The position numbers and the translations under genes are program-made. A stretch of 64,000 nucleotides of DNA from Musa acuminata AAA Group (Eukaryota > Streptophyta > Magnoliopsida > Zingiberales > Musaceae), in the NCBI RefSeq assembly GCF_036884655.1, contig NC_088342.1, positions 18,577,501-18,641,500 on the forward strand, read 5' to 3'. Shown in pieces: positions 60,334 through 64,000 of this stretch; position 1 is the stretch's first letter, and every line of letters starts with the position of its first letter. The notes under the pieces were generated by a model. That model searched no databases. It was not told where the DNA came from and saw only the letters and a list, made by a program, of their open reading frames with translations.

Positions 60334-61666
60334 TGTTAAGATCGGAGCGACACTAAGAGGGGGGGTGAATTAGTACAGCAGATTAAAACTTGTAAGTTTG
60401 AAAATGAATTCGTAAATGCGAGGAGATTTCGATTCGATAGTAACTTGAGTAAAGTGAGAAGATGAAAACGAAAGCTTGCTGCAGTGTAAATAATAATTTC
60501 AGAAAGGTAAGTACTCACACATTCAAGGAACACACCAATTTAAAGTGGTTTGGTCAAATGACCTACATCTACTTGCGAAGCCTTCTTCGATGAGGCTCCC
60601 AACTTCCACTAGCAAATCACTTTGAAGGGGAAGGACAAATACCCCTCTTACAACCTTTTACAAGTGGTTCACACTCTTACAAATTTTCAACAAAAAGGAA
60701 GGAGGTGAACACTCAAGCAATTGAAAACAAGGCTTGCTAAAGACTTTGCTAAGGCTTTTATCTCAATCTATTGCTTCTCAACAAGTTGTATTCTCTACTA
60801 AGAATTGAGGGGTATTTATAGGCCCCAAGAGGATTCAAATTTGGGCTCCAAATTTGATTTGCTTTTGGGTTTCCCAGTGCTGGCGGTGCCACCGCCTGTC
60901 AGTGGCAGTGCCACCGCCTATTAGTGTCTGACACTGATAGTGTACTAGCGGTGCCACCGCCGGACCTCTCGGGTGCTGGCTAGTGCCACTGCCGGATGTC
61001 TCGGGTGCTCGGCGGTGCCACGGCCTAGTCCAGCGATATCATCGCTCGATCCTTCGAGTTATGGGTGGTGCCACCGCCCAGTCCGACGGTTCCACCGCCC
61101 GACCTTACGGGTCACTGGTTGGGCTTCAGATCTAGCCCAAACCAAGTCATATTCGAGCCCAATTGGCCCCTAACCAGGATATAGGATTATCCCTTAATCC
61201 TAACCCTAATTACATGCAAACTACGAAACTGAAAACATAGTCCTAAGCAAGTTTTTAACCGGCAAACGTCGAGTTTCCTTCCGACAAGCTTTCCGGCGAT
61301 CTTCCAACGGACTTCCGATATACCCTCGGATTTCTTCCAGCGGACTCCCAGTAGGCTCCCGATCTTGTGGCGAGTTCAACGAATAGCCAAGCCTTCTCGG
61401 TGATCTCTGCGAACCTCCGACGATCTCTTCGGCGGACTTTCGAAAACTTCGACAAGTCCTCGATTTCTTCTCGGTTGGTTCCGGCAGCATCTCCGACGAA
61501 TCTTCGGACTTTCGACGGACTCTCGAACACCCATCGAACTTGACTCCGGTAGACTTGATTTATATCTTCAAGCTATCGTAGTTAATCCTGCACACTTAAC
61601 TCAATAATATGGATTAGATTAATTAACCCATCAATTGATTTCATCATCAAAATCCGAGATTCAACA
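60334..61666 (-). repeat. 5' LTR of R1
   Basis: 1333 bp, minus strand TGTTGAATCTCGG to CTTAACA. The array of GGCGGT-N3-ACCGCC units (60880-61105) has core GCC on the plus strand, that is GGC on the element strand. The TATA box corresponds to plus-strand TATTTATA near 60812. Confidence 0.93.
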
Positions 61667-62067
61667 GGAATACTTGTAAAAGAGTGACTTATAAGAGTTA
61701 TCTCCTAAACCTGTGAAAAAGAGAAAGTGTTGTAAGAAGGTGTTGGTCTTTGCATATTAAAGGATGACCGTTAGTGGATCCCAGTGGTCTTGACGGATGA
61801 GGAATCAATGGAGTGGATATAGGTCACGACGACCGAACCACTATAAAATCTGGTTTGCATTTATGTTTTGCTATTTTACATTTATTATAAACTGCCATAC
61901 TTCCTAATTACTTTAGCTGCACACTCTTACGAATATGTTTCAAGTTAACATCATTTCCGAAATCGATTTTTATCCCACGAAGATTCTCAAAGTAATGTGT
62001 TTTATCCGCTGGACTAATTCATCTCCCCACCCCCCACCCCCCTCTTAGTGCTGACTCAATCCTAAAA
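61667..62067 (+). repeat. 3' LTR of F2, second piece
   Basis: Resumes at the duplicated GGAAT and matches 40220-40623, including the C-rich stretch near 62025-62042. The end is degraded (CCTAAAA instead of CTAACA), so the right edge is approximate. Confidence 0.9.
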
Positions 62068-63823
62068 AAATCCATGTATCATAATTCAAAATCGAAAAAT
62101 AACTTACATCATGAAAATCATCAAGATCAATAATATAAATATTCTCACTTCTTAAAGCTATCACATTTTTATTCTTATTTGGTATTTCTATGATGCAAGC
62201 ATAAAATTCAAATTTAACATTATATCTCTTATCATAAAATTGTCTAATGCTTATTAAGTCATGTTTCAAACTATCTACTCAAAGCACATCTTCAATCAGG
62301 AGATTCGATTTGTTATCAATATTTTCAATGTCAATGATTTTTTCTTTATTAGTATCTCTAAAAGTAACATATCTTTTATCTCAACTAGTGAGCTTTGAAA
62401 ATTTTATAGGATCTCCTATCATCCACTATTAAGATATTATCTTTTGCTCCTAACTCTTATTTGGAAATATATCTACAAGAAAGAGATGTTTGTTTTTTGT
62501 ATCCATTTAACTTTAGGTCTTTTGTGATTAGATTTATCTTTTTTATCTTTTATCTTTATATCATTTATAGTTTCTTTAGAAACCCAAACTAATTTATCAT
62601 GACTATATTTCTTAAGACAAAATGTGCAAGTAAAGTGAAAGAAGTTTTCTAAAAAGTTATATTTAACTTCAGGAGGAATATGTAGTGTGGGCCCTTTTAC
62701 AAATTTATTTGGTTTTTGATTTGTGCTATTACTTATGAAACCAATATCTTTCTTTCTAAATCCACAATCTTATTTAGCAAAAATCATATTAAGTAATTTG
62801 TTTCTAATTTTAAATGTGTGTAATGTTTGTTATAGTAACATGTTATCCTTTTAAAGTGATTCTATTACATCATTACTATCAATAGACTCCTTTAAGCAAT
62901 ATTATAATTTCTTATTTATGACAAGTAAGTCATTCTTTATATTTTTCAAGGTTGTAATTTTAGTAATTTTTTAACTAACTCATTTTTAAGTTCAAGTCGA
63001 GATGATTCTAAATCTTTACATTTAGTGCAAGAAGTAGAAAATGTTGACATATAATTGTTATATTTATTTTTTAATATATTAAATTCATTAGTAAGTGAAA
63101 CATGATCCTTTTTTAGTAAATTATATTTTTTATTAATCTTTTCAAATTCATTATATAAATTATGAAATACTTCAAGTAATTCATTATATGAGAAAAAAAT
63201 TTCGAGAGAGTCAAATATCTTATTATTGAAAGCCATTAAGGTATAATTTGTCACTTCTTTATTAGTTTGCTCTTCCACTTTCGACTCACTTGATTCATCT
63301 CATATTGATTTGTTTGCTTTCTTCTTCTTTTGGGTTGATAACTTCTTTTTCAATTGAAGATACTTATTTTTGAAGTGTCTCGGTTTTTTACACTTATAAC
63401 ATTTGATTGTATCTTTCTTCAACTTACTTTTATTGTTACCTTCTCTTCTTGTAAGATTTATCTTATTTCCCCTCATAAAAATTTTGAATCTTTTTGTAAG
63501 AAGTACTATATCTTCGTCATTATCACTTGAACTTTCACTCAAATAATCTTCTTTAGATTTAAGGGTAGTCTCCATCCTTTTCTTTAGAATGTTTTTATCT
63601 TCTTCATCATATGCTTTGCATATCATTTCATAAGTCATTAAAGATTCTATGCGTTCTTCAAGAGAAAGGTTATTCAAGTCTTTAGCTTCTTGTATTGTCA
63701 TTACTTTTAGATCCCAATTTTTAAGAAGAGACCTTATGATCTTACACATCAATTCAAGATTAATATAAGTTTTACTAAGTGCTTTTAATCCATTGATAAT
63801 ATTCATAAAATGAGTGTATATAT
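62068..63823 (-). pseudogene. R0: old reverse Sirevirus, gag and protease half
   Basis: Minus strand: gag from the LTR insertion at 63824 inward (63806-63300), with NGLKALS, SLMTYEM and the knuckle CYKCKKPRHFKNKY (last Cys lost). Then a Lys-rich coiled-coil-like part (63278-62946), a second Cys motif region near 62620, the paired stops TAG 62475-62473 and TAA 62439-62437, protease start YLNSG (62436 inward; Asp replaced by Asn) and LISIRQFYDKRY. The element breaks at WIF near 62070 and continues at 39368. AT-rich, heavily mutated. Confidence 0.82.
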
Positions 63824-64000
63824 TGTTGAATCTCGGATTTTGATGATAAAATCAATTATAAATTGTTTGATCTAATCTATATGTTGAGAAAAGTGTGCAG
63901 GATTAACTACGATAGCTGTAAGACATAAAATAGGGTTTGTGCAGGAGTCAAGATCGAGATCTCATTGGGAGTTCGAGAGTTCAACGGAAGTCTAAACGTT
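63824..64000 (+). repeat. Start of another Sirevirus LTR, cut by window end
   Basis: Begins TGTTGAATCTCGG at 63824 and follows the F1b-type LTR start (GTGTGCAGGATTAACTACGA). It interrupts R0 gag at a YTHFMN-like codon region. Whether it is a solo LTR or a whole element cannot be seen. Confidence 0.88.

Larger units (their letters stand above)
49224..61666 (-). mobile_element. R1: reverse Sirevirus element with embedded Angela
   Basis: Flanked by a perfect 5-bp duplication GGAAT (49219-49223 and 61667-61671) within the F2 3' LTR. On the minus strand: 5' LTR 61666-60334, primer site 60331-60320, gag and pol 60281-55877, a 3' region with a polypurine motif, then an abrupt change to a truncated Angela element. 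Only the last part of the 3' LTR (49224-49708) remains beyond it. Confidence 0.92.
39369..62067 (+). mobile_element. F2: second pol-less Sirevirus-derived retrotransposon
   Basis: 5' LTR 39369-40623, primer site, gag remnant, AT-rich spacer with polypurine motifs, and a 3' LTR in two pieces (48339-49223 and 61667-62067). It has been enlarged by two insertions, an Ale-like element and R1. Subtracting these leaves about 4.6 kb. It has no pol of its own and shares gag type and spacer with F1. It interrupts R0. Flanks AAAGT and AAATC match only partly. Confidence 0.87.

Noticed and set aside
1..64000. CRISPR arrays, bacterial operons, tRNA or rRNA genes
   Set aside because: Regularly spaced repeats are LTR arrays or microsatellites; the window is clearly plant nuclear DNA. 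I noticed no tRNA cloverleaf pattern, though a covariance-model scan was not possible.

Overview
This is a plant nuclear genome window. It has one ordinary intron-containing gene near the left end, followed by AT-rich intergenic DNA and then about 55 kb of nested, decayed LTR retrotransposons. The gene (2398-3862) has GC-rich exons. The retroelements are dominated by Sirevirus/Maximus-type and Angela-type Ty1/copia families with initiator-Met-tRNA primer sites. That mix suggests a monocot, most likely Musaceae (Musa/Ensete), but this is inference from composition and element families; no marker here proves the species.

Layout. 1-2397: upstream DNA with GA and TA microsatellites and a TATA box. 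2398-3862: five-exon GDSL esterase/lipase resembling LTL1, intact once spliced. 3863-8751: AT-rich intergenic DNA with a possible TRIM remnant. 8752-15425: decayed Tnt1/Tork-like copia element, split by a solo Angela LTR (10238-11829) with target duplication ATTTT. 15426-16789: nothing recognised. 16790-17870: LINE reverse-transcriptase remnant. 18300-19613: reverse-oriented end of an Angela LTR. 19614-20567 plus 37359-37931: a reverse Sirevirus LTR in two pieces.

Inside that reverse LTR sits F1 (20568-37358), a Sirevirus-derived element with gag but no pol. F1 contains an LTR without internal region (23700-24235 plus 33108-34117), which in turn is split by F1b (24236-33102). F1b is the best preserved element: both LTRs, primer site, gag, protease, integrase, reverse transcriptase, RNase H and a perfect GAAGT target duplication. 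37932-39368 and 62068-63823 are the two halves of an old reverse Sirevirus copy (R0). It is split by F2 (39369-62067), a second pol-less element. F2 holds an Ale/Retrofit-like copia (42445-48056; two 171-bp LTRs) and a reverse Sirevirus copy, R1 (49224-61666; perfect GGAAT target duplication). R1's 3' LTR is in turn fused to a 5'-truncated Angela element (49709-55476). A further LTR enters R0 at 63824 and runs off the window.

The most interesting signals are in the Sirevirus copies. (1) F1b, R1 and R0 all carry a TAG and then a second stop 10-12 codons later, just upstream of the protease active site. (2) Their LTR U3 regions carry arrays of GGCGGT-N3-ACCGCC, whose arms are perfect inverted repeats and whose 3-base core differs between element groups. 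(3) Two gag-only elements lack the nucleocapsid zinc knuckle through different small deletions and share an AT-rich spacer with repeated polypurine motifs. All retroelement coding regions are interrupted; none looks able to move by itself.
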